A stretch of 64,000 nt of DNA from NCBI GenBank assembly GCA_905221605.1, contig CAJNDS010002364.1:62001-126000 (forward strand). The letters are read 5' to 3'. The notes below the pieces were generated by a model. It was not told the origin of the DNA. It made no database searches and saw only the letters and a program-made list of their open reading frames with translations. Below are positions 18,393 to 28,682 of this stretch, one piece after another (position 1 is the stretch's first letter; every line of letters starts with the position of its first letter). This DNA comes from Symbiodinium natans. Taxonomy: Eukaryota > Sar > Dinophyceae > Suessiales > Symbiodiniaceae. The position numbers were made by a program, and so were the translations under genes.

Positions 18393-19892
18393 GTGGCGTT
18401 TTGTGATTCCAGCCCGAACCCCTGCTCCATGACTGGTCAGGGGAGTTAACCTGGGGGTACATTCCTCCTTTACATGGCGGTCTCATGAAGTACAGGAGGC
18501 TCTTTGTCATTTCGAGGAATCAGGGGTGTAGCCCAGAAACCCAAAACCTGGATCCCAAGCCATGTTGGTTGTGTCTCCTTCGGCGGGGCTCCGATACCTT
18601 CGCACCCGAAGCCCCTTTCAACCAACCACCTGAAAACCTAAAATGACCGAAGCCTCATACCCCCAACACAACAGCCAGGCTTCCTTGCGACAAAGTGGAG
18701 GAGTTGAACGCAGCGGCCCTGGCCAGGGCTTGCATATCAGACAACAACTAAGGCGGGTTTAGGGATTTACTACAGAAGTTTTGGACATCGGGGCTTTTCG
18801 GGCTTTCGGGTGAGGATTTCGGCGACAGGCGACAGGCACGAGGCCGCGAGGTTGTCGAGGCACGAAGTTTTGGAATCAGGATAGGCCAAGGGAGCCTGGC
18901 ATTGCAGGCGAGCAGTTTGGGTTATCTCCATTCATGGGTCCTACAAAATACTGTAGAGTCAAGGGGCTTCAAACAGCTCACAGCCGCACTCAGCAAAGGC
19001 TTCTCACAATGATTTGGGAGATCTCGCGCCCCTGCCTCAGACAAGGCTTTGTGGCATTTTGAAATCAGCTGGCTCGTCGGAAAAGCTTACAGCGTGTCAA
19101 GCTGTCCCGTGCTTGGTTTCTCCAAAATGAGGGGTGCAGGGACTGAGATCCTGCACGGGGCGGTATTCAGGGCATTGATCGCACCACGTGTGCCAAAACA
19201 GCTCCCAGAGCTTCTCTGGCGGAAACGTCATGGCTACTCCAATAGGCAGCTTGGTAGTCGCAACCCTAAACCCTAAACCCTAAACCCCAAACCCTAAACC
19301 CTAAACCCCAAACCCTAAACCCTAAACCCTAAACCGTGTGGGGGGCCGCAGCTGCACGGCTCAAATTCGGTTCCTTCCCTGCTGTATTCGGGTTAGGTGT
19401 TCATCAACAGTGCCCTGTCGAACTTTGTTCGGCCAATGTGTCTTGGCTTCACTTCCTTGTTGCTGGTTTAGGGTTTAGGTTTAGGGTTAAGGGTTTAGAG
19501 CACTGGTATCGTCTGAGTTAAGACTTTGGGACATACAAACCAGGCTGTATCCCTGAGCAGGGCGGTCGTTCATGGGGGTTCTACTTCGACGACACCACAA
19601 TCACAAATGCCAGCTGTTGCAACTGTTAGTTACTATAGGGCAGAAGAACCAAACGTATGGTGAGTCCCTGAGTGGATTCCAGGGAGCTGCCGGCAGACAA
19701 TCAAGCTGCGATGTCCAGTCCAAGTGTGAAGCCGTCCATACTTTGCACAGTGTAGTGCGGACAAAGGGATCACCCTAAAACCTTAACCCTTAAACCCTAA
19801 ACCCTAAACCCTCCTACTGCTACTTCTACTACCACTTCTACTACTACTTCTTTTCCTCCTCGTCCTCCTCATCCTCCTCCTCCTCCTCCTCC
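18393..19892. other. Unassigned sequence with telomeric tracts
   Basis: Holds CCCTAAA-type arrays at 19262-19334 and 19775-19811 and a short TTTAGGG tract at 19468-19500. Open frames (19049-19276, 19572-19778) are short and not recognised. TCCTCCTCC-rich sequence at 19812-19892 leads into the microsatellite. Confidence 0.6.
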
Positions 19893-20560
<668 letters not shown>

Positions 20561-20791
20561 TACCACGACTACCACTACCACTACCACTACCACTACCACT
20601 TACCGCTATCACTACCACTACCTTTACCACTACCACTGTTAGTTCTTCTTCTACTATTACACCCTAAGCGATTAAAATCTTGACACAAAGGCCCCACGCA
20701 TTGAACCACTTCGACCCTGTGCCCAGGAAGAGGCGGAAGAAGGTGCAGCTTGTAGCCTTGTGTGGCGTCCTGATCTCCGCGAGCTGGCTGA

Positions 20792-20850
20792 GTTTAGGGT
20801 TCGGGTTTTGGGTTTAGGGTCTAGGGTCTAGGGTTTAGGGTTTAGGTTTC
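20792..20850. repeat. Telomeric tract, G-rich strand on +
   Basis: Degenerate TTTAGGG with TCTAGGG variants. Confidence 0.8.
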
Positions 20851-20957
20851 AAAAAGGGCTTCAAGGTTAGGGCAACACACTGCTGGAGTGCAGTGTGCAG
20901 GGCTGTAGGTGCGAGATGCAATCTCAAGCTTGAAGGTGAAATGTATGTTGGCATTTC

Positions 20958-21525
20958 TTGAAGACAAGTTTGCCCCACAATCCCAGACCAACACATTCAG
21001 CACGGCGTGCGTCACCTAAGCTTGGGACGGAGACGTGTCGCGACCTGCAGCAAAGCTACCCGGGAGAGTGTCGGACGCACGTTATTCCTCACCCTTCTCG
21101 CTTGAGTTTGGCATCGAGATTGTATCACAATGACTTCCTGCAAATCGGTAGGCAAAATCCGGGGCAGCTTTCCGAACCCAAGAATTGCACCAGCATGCTG
21201 GTAACCTCCAACCCTTTCTGGGCACGCGAAGCTTTCCTAGCTCGGAATCACTGGCAGGCTTTTGCAAGGGTGCACTGCCGAGGCCTACGCTTTCTATGTG
21301 GAGAACAAGATGGACGACCCATTCTACCAGCCGTCTTGCAGTGGGTCATGGACGGGTGGGAACTGCGCGACTCGACTCGAACATGCCAGCAAGTCTGCAC
21401 AACAAGTTCAACGAATGCTCAGTAAAAGGGCCTCCAACAGAGCAGCAACTAAGGTGACAGTCTTCAAGAGCCCCTATGGCCACATCCTGAGCCGGCACCT
21501 TAGCAGGCTGCGTCTCTGTATCTGA
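20958..21525 (+). CDS. Possible coding region, hypothetical
   Basis: Two overlapping plus frames are open: one of 155 codons from 20958, and another (21262-21525) with YAFYVENKMDDPFYQPSCSG then SWTGGNCATRLEHASKSAQQ. The second is the more protein-like and may be an exon starting near 21270. No family recognised. If both are real, a frame change or intron lies between. Confidence 0.35.
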
Positions 21526-22055
21526 GGCAAGCTCGGTTGGCTCAGATATGCCTACATCTTTGACATGTCGGATGCCTTTTGAAGGGTTAGTCTCTGTGTG
21601 ACAGCCGAAGCCCGTGTCCTGACATTTGAGGCCACTGGGGTCTCGTGGACAAGGGCTCCATCCTAGACGTTTCCCTTGCTGTGTCAGGACTTCGGGTGTG
21701 GATTGGAGATATAAAGGTTGATGGTTCGGAGTGTTTAGGACATCGGTGTCAAAACTTCAAAGTGAACCTGAAGTTTGTGTAGAAGTGTCAGTGGGAGCAC
21801 CAATGCCTGCTTACCGATTGTCGGAGTCAGTGTCCGCTTCGCGATTTCCCGGCTGAGCGTTCAGGACTCCTGCTTTACTCCTGTTACTTCCTGGCCATCT
21901 CTGCACCTTGGCTGCGGACGCTTCAAGCAGACTCAGCAAACAAAGCCCCAAGCCCCAAAGATAGGAGCAGTAGGTTCTGGGGCAAAACCTACACATCCAG
22001 ATGTTGAGTGGTTATTTGGCGAGTGATGTCGCAGCTTGGCGAAGGCAATAGAGTT

Positions 22056-22157
22056 GGGATGTTGCCCCCTTGTACTAACAGCCCTGAATCGGGATTTTCG
22101 TACCCCCGATTATAATAATCCCTATTAAGGAGCTGTTCGTATAAGGGGGGACATCCC
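22056..22157. mobile_element. Family D MITE, copy 2, fused to a telomeric tract
   Basis: GGGATGTTGCCCCCTTGTAC to GGGGGGACATCCC. The terminal CCC is at the same time the first CCC of a CCCTAAA-type tract (22155-22190). Confidence 0.85.
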
Positions 22158-22307
22158 TAAACCCTGAACCCTAAACCCGAAACCCAAAGGGTGCATGACT
22201 TAAGTTGTGCACCTCCCGACTTTGCCATCCTGGCTGGCGCCAGGTAAAGGTTCCATTCCCCTTCCGGGAGCAGGCATTTCTTGGAGTGGCAACATCAGGC
22301 CTGAAGG

Positions 22308-22480
22308 TTTGGGGTTTGGGGTTTAGGGTTTAGGGGTTGGGGGTTTAGGGTTTAGGGTTTAGGGTTTAGGGTTTAGGGTTTAGGGTTTAGGGTTTAGTAG
22401 TCCAGGGTTTAGGGTTTAGGGTTAAAAAAAGGGTTTAGTAGTCCAGGGTTTAGGGTTTAGGGTTTAGCAGTCCAGGGTTT
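22308..22480. repeat. Telomeric arrays with a repeated AGTCCAGGG spacer
   Basis: TTTAGGG arrays are separated three times by the same short spacer containing AGTCCAGGG (22396, 22438, 22468), giving a small higher-order repeat. Confidence 0.88.
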
Positions 22481-22547
22481 AGGGAATGTCTCCACCAGAT
22501 TGGGAGAACACCTGAATGCATCTAGGGGCTCCTGTTTGCAGTTCGAC

Positions 22548-22631
22548 TGGGGTTTAGGGCTTAGGGCTTAGGGCTTAGGGCTTAGGGCTTAGGGCTTAGG
22601 GCTTAGGGTTTAGGGTTTAGGGTTTAGGGCC
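22548..22631. repeat. Variant heptamer array (GGGCTTA)n then TTTAGGG
   Basis: About eight GGGCTTA units change to canonical units and run into the CCAG acceptor of the next exon. Confidence 0.9.
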
Positions 22632-22633
22632 AG

Positions 22634-22780
22634 CTCTACGGTTTCGAGGGTGTGGCTTCCTGGTGTGGCCACTCCAACACCGAAATCCTTGCAGGCGCTT
22701 TCTTCTCCATCTACCTGCTGTATGTCATCAAGTTCATCTTGAAGGATCGGCATGCCCTTTTGAGGCTTCAAAAAGGAATT
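22634..22780 (+). CDS. Likely exon of a membrane protein, hypothetical
   Basis: After GGGCCAG, phase 0, the frame gives LYGFEGVASWCGHSNTEILA, then GAFFSIYLLYVIKFILKDRH, then ALLRLQKG. GAFFSIYLLYVIKFIL is a plausible membrane helix followed by basic residues. An internal TTGCAG at 22695-22700 could be an alternative acceptor. The 3' border is uncertain; the frame stays open to a CCCTAAA tract near 22890. Family not recognised. Confidence 0.5.
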
Positions 22781-23016
22781 TTCAGGATGAAAGGCGACTT
22801 TGAGCCTGATCCGGTTTGTGGTCTGCTTCTAGCTCGGCTGATCTCATTGAGCACATTGCCCCTCAGCTCGTCATGCCGGCAAGCTCGCTCTAAACCCTAA
22901 ACCCGAAACCCTAAACCCTAACACGGCATGCCTTGGCTTGCCCGTGTGGAGGAGTTCTGCATCGTGTGCTTCAGCTTCCACTGCTGTAGCTTGGCCCAGC
23001 TTGGAAGCTGAATTTT

Positions 23017-23208
23017 GGGATGTTCACCCTTATTGGGTTTAGGGCCTAAGTTTAGGGTTTAGGGTTTAGGGCTTAGGGTTCAGGTTTAGGGTTTACGGTT
23101 TAGGGTTTAGAGTTAGTTCTGCCTGATACTATCAGTCCTGGATAGGGGTTTTCGCACCCCCGATTCTAATTCCTATTAAAGACTGTTAGTATAAGGGGGG
23201 AGCATCCC
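23017..23208. mobile_element. Family D MITE interrupted by a telomeric array
   Basis: The left end GGGATGTTCACCCTTA is followed by about 80 bp of TTTAGGG-type repeat (23034-23113). The element then resumes and ends GTATAAGGGGGGAGCATCCC. Intact copies at 14828 and 22056 have no such insert. Confidence 0.85.
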
Positions 23209-23217
23209 AAGCTATGG

Positions 23218-23392
23218 GACCCTAAACCCTAAACCCTAAACCCTTACTATGTACAGTGTAACATAGCTTATATCGGTAGGCCCTTGGGAGATTTTTGTTA
23301 TCTTCTTCTATTGGGTTTAAGAGGACGACACCCTAAACCCTAAACCCTAAACCCTAAACCCTAGAGGGTTTGAACGGGCCATCCTGGCTTAT
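23218..23392. mobile_element. Telomeric tract and interrupted family I repeat
   Basis: CCCTAAA-type at 23218-23244. The family I copy 23276-23392 reads GGCCCTTGGGAGATTTT ... GGGTTTAAGAGGACGA, then CCCTAAA units (23330-23363), then GAGGGTTTGAACGGGCCATCC, where other copies have unique sequence. Confidence 0.7.
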
Positions 23393-23517
23393 CTCTCACA
23401 GGCTCACAGGGACACTTTATCCGAAGCAACTGCTTTCTTCTTCCCCGCTCTCGACCCCACAGTACCCTCTCCCCTAAACCTTGTCGGGTTTAGGGTTTGG
23501 GGTTTAGGGCTTAGGGC

Positions 23518-23669
23518 TACTTGAAGGTTCGTGGGTAGTTAGAAGTGGGGTAAGCAGTAGGTTAATAGTAACTATGACTGGCTATAACCTGTTTTCGGGT
23601 ACTTAGAAGCCTACTAAAAACTACCCGTGAACCCTAAACCCTAAACCATAAACCCTAAACCTTCAAGTA
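23518..23669. mobile_element. Family B MITE with four telomeric heptamers inside its right terminal repeat
   Basis: The left end is TACTTGAAGGTTCGTGGGTAG. Its inverted partner CTACCCGTGAA-CCTTCAAGTA is split by exactly 28 bp (23632-23659): CCCTAAA, CCCTAAA, CCATAAA, CCCTAAA. Removing the 28 bp restores the terminal repeat. Confidence 0.92.
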
Positions 23670-23776
23670 AGCCCAATCACCGAAGACGACGTGCCAGCAA
23701 CATGAGGCAACTTTGCCATGCTGGCCTTGGCGATTCTGGAGTACAGAGCACCAGAAGTAGGTGCCGGCCTGTGGTA

Positions 23777-23828
23777 GGGTTTAGGGTTTAGGGTTTCGGG
23801 TTTAGGGTTTAGGGTTTAGGGTTTAGGG
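23777..23828. repeat. Telomeric array, G-rich strand on +
   Basis: About seven TTTAGGG units directly before an open frame starting at 23836. Confidence 0.9.
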
Positions 23829-23835
23829 CTTCAAG

Positions 23836-24120
23836 ATGTCTTCGGTGGGTGACCCGGCCGTGAAAAAGGCAGCATCAGCCCTTCTCCATGCGATTGTTTC
23901 TGCAAAAGGTTTTCTGCGGCCTTCCCAAAGACGATCTCGAAGCCTCAACAGCTTTACATTCCGTCGGTTCTTTGACGTAAGCGAGTCTCACTCGCCTCAC
24001 GACCTTGCCCACGTGTTGATGTCAAGCTTGCAACGCTGTATTCAAATCCGGTGTGCGCTTGCATCTGTTCTGCTCGTGGTGCGCTTCGTGTTGTATAGCT
24101 CAGAGACAAGCGTAAGGTGA
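23836..24120 (+). CDS. Exon candidate with N-terminal Met, hypothetical
   Basis: TTCAAGATGTCTTCG context; encodes MSSVGDPAVKKAASALLHAI then VSAKG. A GT follows AAAAG at 23910, so a first exon of about 25 codons with a GT donor is possible. The rest of the frame (basic, then hydrophobic) is less convincing. Confidence 0.35.
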   Translation: MSSVGDPAVKKAASALLHAIVSAKGFLRPSQRRSRSLNSFTFRRFFDVSESHSPHDLAHVLMSSLQRCIQIRCALASVLLVVRFVLYSSETSVR

Positions 24121-24374
24121 GCTGGTTGTTGTCCTTTGCCCACTGAGGGGCGATTATGACTTCGACTTCGAACACACTTAGGGCAGGATTGATATTGGAC
24201 TGCGCTGCTTGCTAACGATTGGAGTTCGAAGGGGTGGTGCGATTGGGTCTTACGCCGTGCTGCTACGACCGTTGAGGCAAGCGCGCCGCCAAGAAGGAGT
24301 GAGCAAGTGGGGCCGCAAGAGTGCTGGGAGAGAAAGCTTCTCAGCTCCTCTGGACATGACACCGCCCTGCGGTT

Positions 24375-24485
24375 AATCTGGGGGTCGGAAGAATGACTAA
24401 TAGTATTCCCTTATGGTCCCTTAATAATTCTACTCTAAGAAACCCCCAAAACCCTCTTCAAATTTTTTCAAGGCCCCTTCATAAT
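24375..24485. mobile_element. Family C MITE, copy 4
   Basis: TAATCTGGGGGTCGGAAGAAT to AAGGCCCCTTCATAAT. Internal ATTCCCTTATGGTCCCTTAAT as in other copies. Confidence 0.8.
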
Positions 24486-24565
24486 CGCATGTTGCTTTGT
24501 GGCCGCGGGTTTTGGGTGATTGATGCACAGCGAAGTTAGCACATTGCTTCTCTGTCCATGCCTTG

Positions 24566-24698
24566 TACTTGGAGGTTCATGGTACTTATTAAACACTTAT
24601 AACTGTACTTATAAGCATACTAGGGCACTTAAGGGGCTTACAAGTGGGTAAAAAGTACAGTTATAACTGGTTAAGAAGCACCATGAACCCTCCAAGTA
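24566..24698. mobile_element. Family B MITE, intact
   Basis: TACTTGGAGGTTCATGGTAC to ACCATGAACCCTCCAAGTA. The middle contains CTAGGGCACTTAAGGGGCTTA. Confidence 0.9.
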
Positions 24699-24701
24699 GC
24701 G

Positions 24702-25012
24702 ACTGCTGCCTTCGAGTGTAGTAGGCACGAGGGCAGCCCGAGAAGCCTCCGGCCACACCCTTTCGGCGCCCTCGAGCCTCGCATCCCATCGAATAGCGTA
24801 CCAATCTCAAGAAAAAGCCCAGATGGTGCCTTTCTACTGCGCTCTCGAAGAGATGCAAAAGCGATGACGCCGGCTTGGGATGACATTGTCCCTTCATCAC
24901 CAGTTAACACAATTGGAGCTTTCTCGGAGCTGCCGTAGCTGACGGTGGGCCACGTAGGAACCACGTAAGCTGCACGCAGGCAAACAGTGGTGAACTGAAG
25001 ATTCCTGGACAT
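24702..25012 (-). CDS. Possible minus-strand exon, hypothetical
   Basis: The minus frame includes TVCLRAAYVVPTWPTVSYGS, SEKAPIVLTGDEGTMSSQAG and VIAFASLRERSRKAPSGLFL. It reads into the family B element at 24698, whose end would give a GC donor in this direction. No domain recognised. Confidence 0.35.
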
Positions 25013-25102
25013 ACGTTGCTGAGTCAGGAACCCTAAGGACCTCTATAGCTACTTGAAATTGGCCTCCCTGATTGTGTTGGAGGTTTGCGTTGCATGTGGT
25101 TT

Positions 25103-25165
25103 CGGTCATAAGTAGGCTTGCCCTACTTATAACCCTACTTCTAGCTACCCATGAACCTCTAAGTA
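25103..25165. mobile_element. Family B right half followed by telomeric tract
   Basis: ATAAGTAGGCTTGCCCTACTT ... GAACCTCTAAGTA, then immediately GCCCTAAACCC (25166-25212). The left half is diverged or missing. Confidence 0.65.
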
Positions 25166-25266
25166 GCCCTAAACCCTAAACCCCAAACCCGAAACCCTAA
25201 ATCCTAAACCCGACAAGGCTTCGAGGCGTAAAGCTGAAGCGTTCGCCCGGTCTGCCTGCGCAGCCG

Positions 25267-25334
25267 TACCCTAAACCCTAAACCCTAAACCCTAAACCCT
25301 AAACCCTAAACCCTAAACCCTAAACCCTAAACCG
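25267..25334. repeat. Telomeric array, C-rich strand on +
   Basis: About ten CCCTAAA units. TTTAGGG tracts follow at 25398-25423 and 25729-25780. Confidence 0.92.
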
Positions 25335-25584
25335 CAAGGTTCAGCGGACAGAAACCGCGAGAGAGCGAGGTGCGCGCAAAAATATGTGCTTGAAGAAGGG
25401 TTTAGGGTTTAGGGTTTAGGGTTGTTATAAACAAACGTAAATGAGAACCATTTCAGAACAAGGTATCTCGCGGCAAGAATTTCTCGAGTTCTTCATTCTG
25501 AGAACCCACAGCCTACTGAGCCCTGTGAACCCTAAACCCTACACCCTCTTAAGCCCTAGAAACCCGTCAGAACCAAAGATGACG

Positions 25585-25652
25585 ATAGGGGCCTTAGTAA
25601 TTAGAATAGTTACAAAGTGACCAGAAGGGAATACTATTCGTAATTCTCTATG
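25585..25652. mobile_element. Family C MITE, inverted, partial
   Basis: ATAGGGGCCTTAGTAATTAG to GGGAATACTATTCGTAATT. Confidence 0.6.
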
Positions 25653-25813
25653 ATGCAGCCGGTGTGAGGTCCAAGGCACTTCTGCGGCAGCTACCTGAGC
25701 TTCGGTAAGTGCCTCAGTAGGTCAAAGGGTTTAGGGTTTAGGGTCCAGGGTTTAGGGTTTAGGGTTTAGGGTTTAGGGTTCGAGGTAAGCGGCAGAAGCC
25801 GGCTTATCAGTCA

Positions 25814-26165
25814 TTAGGGGTCCTTGTTGCTGTTGTGGTGGGGGGGGAGGGGGGGATTACGACATTAGGGGAGGGTACCGTCTTGGGGGTCCTTATTCTG
25901 AGGGGATCCTGCTAATTTGGGGGAGGGGGGGGGGGGGGGGGGGGGCAGAAGTCTATGCTTTACGACTATGAGTTCGCTCATTGAAAAGTGCGAAGAGAAG
26001 TCCCTGCTACACATCCCTTATATATATATATATATATTTATTTATATTTGTTTATTTTTTTACCAACATATATACATAATGAATATATGTATATAATATA
26101 CATACATGTACATTATATATGTATATTTATATAAATTAAATATATCATATTATATATACTCCATT
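25814..26165. other. G-tract element and (TA)n-rich block
   Basis: A family F-like segment with G-runs (25840-25856) ends in about 27 consecutive G (25919-25945). 26016-26165 is TA-rich with ATATATGTATATAATATACAT palindromes. No gene. Confidence 0.75.
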
Positions 26166-26260
26166 GGAAATTATCTGCGCTGGGGGAGTTGTTCGGCCAC
26201 GGGAGCAACGGCCAGAACCTGCAAGCAGCCTCCGGCCGAAATCCTTGTTCACGTTACAAC

Positions 26261-26362
26261 CCTGAACCCTAAACCCTAAACTCTAACCTTAAACCCTAAA
26301 CCCTAAACCCTAAACTCTAACCTTAAACCCTAAACCCTAAACCCTAAACCCTATACCCTACC
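26261..26362. repeat. Telomeric array, C-rich strand on +
   Basis: About 13 units, including a repeated variant pair CTCTAACCTTAAA (26280, 26315) that makes a 35-bp higher-order unit. Confidence 0.9.
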
Positions 26363-26703
26363 CTTTTTGAAGCTGCGGTCAGGACACTTCGCCTGAGCAG
26401 CGCGGGCTTGAGCGCCGAAGGCATGTGTCTTGGGGATCTCGAAAGTTGAACCTGCGATTTGGGACACCGTATCACACTCCTATCTGTAGTGACCTATGGT
26501 TGTTTAGGTTGTTGTTGGCAGCTTTGTCGTGTTTATGGGACACTTTGCGATCCTACTTTGTGCACCTGTTCCCTTCTTGTTGGTTTTGGTATGCATCAGG
26601 TGTTAGCACAATGCAGTTCGGGATTCGAGGAATGGTTTGTTTAGTTACAATGACAGCTTGCTGGCCAGCCTGTCCCTCGTGCCAGGAACGTGTGCTCTGA
26701 TAG

Positions 26704-26790
26704 GCAGTCGCAGCTCCGCGTTCTTGTTGTTACTCATGCCGGCTTCTTGTCAGTCGTGGCCGCGGTGATGAGGGGCACTAGTGTTCGTGA
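26704..26790 (+). CDS. Exon with histidine-phosphatase-like motif
   Basis: After TCTGATAG, phase 1, the frame gives QSQLRVLVVTHAGFLSVVAA then VMRGTSV. RVLVVTHAGFLSVVAAV closely resembles the conserved strand-helix of the branch-1 histidine phosphatase (phosphoglycerate mutase-like) superfamily, in which the H of VTHGG is a catalytic-pocket residue. The N-terminal RHG motif was not found upstream in the window, so the gene may be incomplete. A GT near 26791 could be the donor. Confidence 0.45.
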
Positions 26791-26794
26791 TGAT

Positions 26795-27830
26795 GATGGT
26801 GGTTATGATGACGAGACGGAACTCCATGAACATCGGCTGAAGCTGCAGGACTGTCATCAGCCTGAGCAGTTTTGCGGTCCAACAGCGTCAAGGCGTACCG
26901 TCCATCCAAAGGTGCTCCAGGCAGCCATTTCAAACGAACTTGCGGCTGTAGTGCAACAACAGCAACAATCTCAATGGCAACACAAACGCAACTTTGGCTG
27001 GCATGTGCAAACATGAGCATCGCAGAGCTGCTGCTGCAGGCGTCAAGGCCACGATTGAAGCGTTGACCGATCGCTGGCCAGGGGCTCATGGCATCAGGGC
27101 ACAGTCAGCTTGTGGTGCAAGAAACTTCACTTGAGGTTTAGGCGCAACTAAATAGCTGCGTGCCATGGCAGCTGGCATGTGCACTTCATGATGTTGAAAC
27201 CTTGGGAGGGTTCTTTGGGCGTTGGCCTTGGGAAACTTTCCGACCGCTACAAGAAAGATACTAGAGCAGTTGAAGTTGTCAAGCACGTAATCGTTGTGCT
27301 CTTACTTTCAGGGGGCTATGCGGCTATGCACTTCGACTGCCGCTTTCTGGCAGGTTGGCTCTGCCAGCTAAAGACAATGGCGAGGCAAGCCCGTGCAATC
27401 ATGCGACTGGTTTATAGTGTCCATGCTCAGAGGCAGCTCCTGTGCATCTCGATTCGAAATACGGGGATGTGTTCCGGTTTGTCCAGGTTCAAGGTCCGGC
27501 TGCGGGTGTGGCATTTGAGACCTGAGAACTGGCGACAAAAATGAACCAGGACTAGGACAATGGAAAACAGCTTGCCAAACCAGTGCTTTTTTGTAGGAGG
27601 CACCTGACCCGCTTTGTGCCTTGCTGGATATCTAGCCCAAGCACAGAGACCCAATGCCGTGATAATAGAAGGTTCTCAGGCCCACTGCCATAGTCCTCCG
27701 CTCCTAAAACCTAAACTTAGGGTTTGAAACAACGTGCCCTGCAATCTCACATGCTTCGCGAAGGTGGACCCTTCGCGCGTCAGTGCTGCTAGTGCCTCGA
27801 GTGGCCGCAGCCTTGTTCCTTCGTACCGGT
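26795..27830. other. Unassigned sequence, several short frames
   Basis: Open frames on both strands (for example plus 27179-27544, 121 codons) are not recognised. No telomeric array occurs between 26362 and 27832, one of the longer array-free stretches. Confidence 0.5.
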
Positions 27831-27831
27831 T

Positions 27832-27857
27832 TAGGTTTTAGGGTTTAGGGTTTAGGC
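27832..27857. repeat. Telomeric tract upstream of an open reading frame
   Basis: About three TTTAGGG-like units ending six bases before ATGGCTACGGCTCAAG. Confidence 0.8.
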
Positions 27858-27938
27858 TTCAAAATGGCTACGGCTCAAGTTTGGCTACGAGGCTCTAATG
27901 AGCATACTGTTCTATAATTCGCTCGCGCGTTTGCTGCA

Positions 27939-28682
27939 ATGGATTCATCACCGTCTGGGAAGCGAAAACTGGTGTCTTGCCTAGCTTATTCCTTGAGATT
28001 ATCCACCAGACTGAACTATCGGATGACAGCTAGCATCTTGAAGTGCACCCTACAAGAGTTGTGCGATCATCCGGCCGTATCGACTCGAAGAACCATCAGC
28101 TTGTATGACGCCCTGCATGTTGACGACGGCGCGTGGCATCAACATAAACCACAGGGGGTCGGGCTGCATCTGCATGAGGCCGAGAATCGACCAAATGATG
28201 CGGATGACTATGGTGAGTGTGCTTCATCCGGTGCGGGTGGGGTAATGTCAATGGGGACGCAAACTACGCACAGGGTCTATACTGATGATGAGTGCCGGAA
28301 CATCGCTCAGACTTTGGTGGCAAATGTGGTGGCAACGACTGAGGCCTCTCTTCAAACCTTACAGAGACGGATTTATGAACTCGAACGAGATGCGGGCCTC
28401 TGCGAGCTTGAGCAACCAGGCTCAGGTGAGGCAAGCCTCCCGATGCAACCTTTCGGTCCAGCTCTGGATGATGCAAGAGAAGAGAAACCTCGTGAATCCT
28501 CGGTTCAACCTTTCGGTAGAGTTCTCGATGATGCAAGCGAAGATGAACCTTGTGAGTCCTCGCAGTGTCTTGATTTGCCTGAAAATGCGGGCATACAAGC
28601 TTTAATTGAGCAGCAACGATTAAGGCGCTTAGCTATCCGTGACTTACGTCGCATTTCTAGGGTCTTCTCTGCGAAGTTGTAG
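27939..28682 (+). CDS. Intronless open reading frame, 247 codons, hypothetical
   Basis: ATG 27939 to TAG 28680-28682, the longest non-repetitive ATG-initiated frame here. The N-terminal third is basic (KRKLVSCLAYSLRLSTRL). The centre has a predicted helix (ASLQTLQRRIYELERDAG). The acidic linker holds a tandem 20-residue duplication, QPFGPALDDAREEKPRESS and QPFGRVLDDASEDEPCESS, encoded by 60-bp repeats at about 28446-28505 and 28506-28565. The end is basic (RLRRLAIRDLRRISRVF). No domain recognised. An upstream mini-frame (27864-27917) starts AAAATGGC. Intact, but function unknown. Confidence 0.5.
   Translation: MDSSPSGKRKLVSCLAYSLRLSTRLNYRMTASILKCTLQELCDHPAVSTRRTISLYDALHVDDGAWHQHKPQGVGLHLHEAENRPNDADDYGECASSGAGGVMSMGTQTTHRVYTDDECRNIAQTLVANVVATTEASLQTLQRRIYELERDAGLCELEQPGSGEASLPMQPFGPALDDAREEKPRESSVQPFGRVLDDASEDEPCESSQCLDLPENAGIQALIEQQRLRRLAIRDLRRISRVFSAKL

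Noticed and set aside
27857-27879. Spliced-leader-like sequence CAAAATGGCTACGG near the 247-codon frame
   Set aside because: On the minus strand 14 nt match the leader core, but the remaining leader bases differ and the match coincides with a start-codon context ATGGCTACG on the plus strand. Probably chance or too decayed to call.
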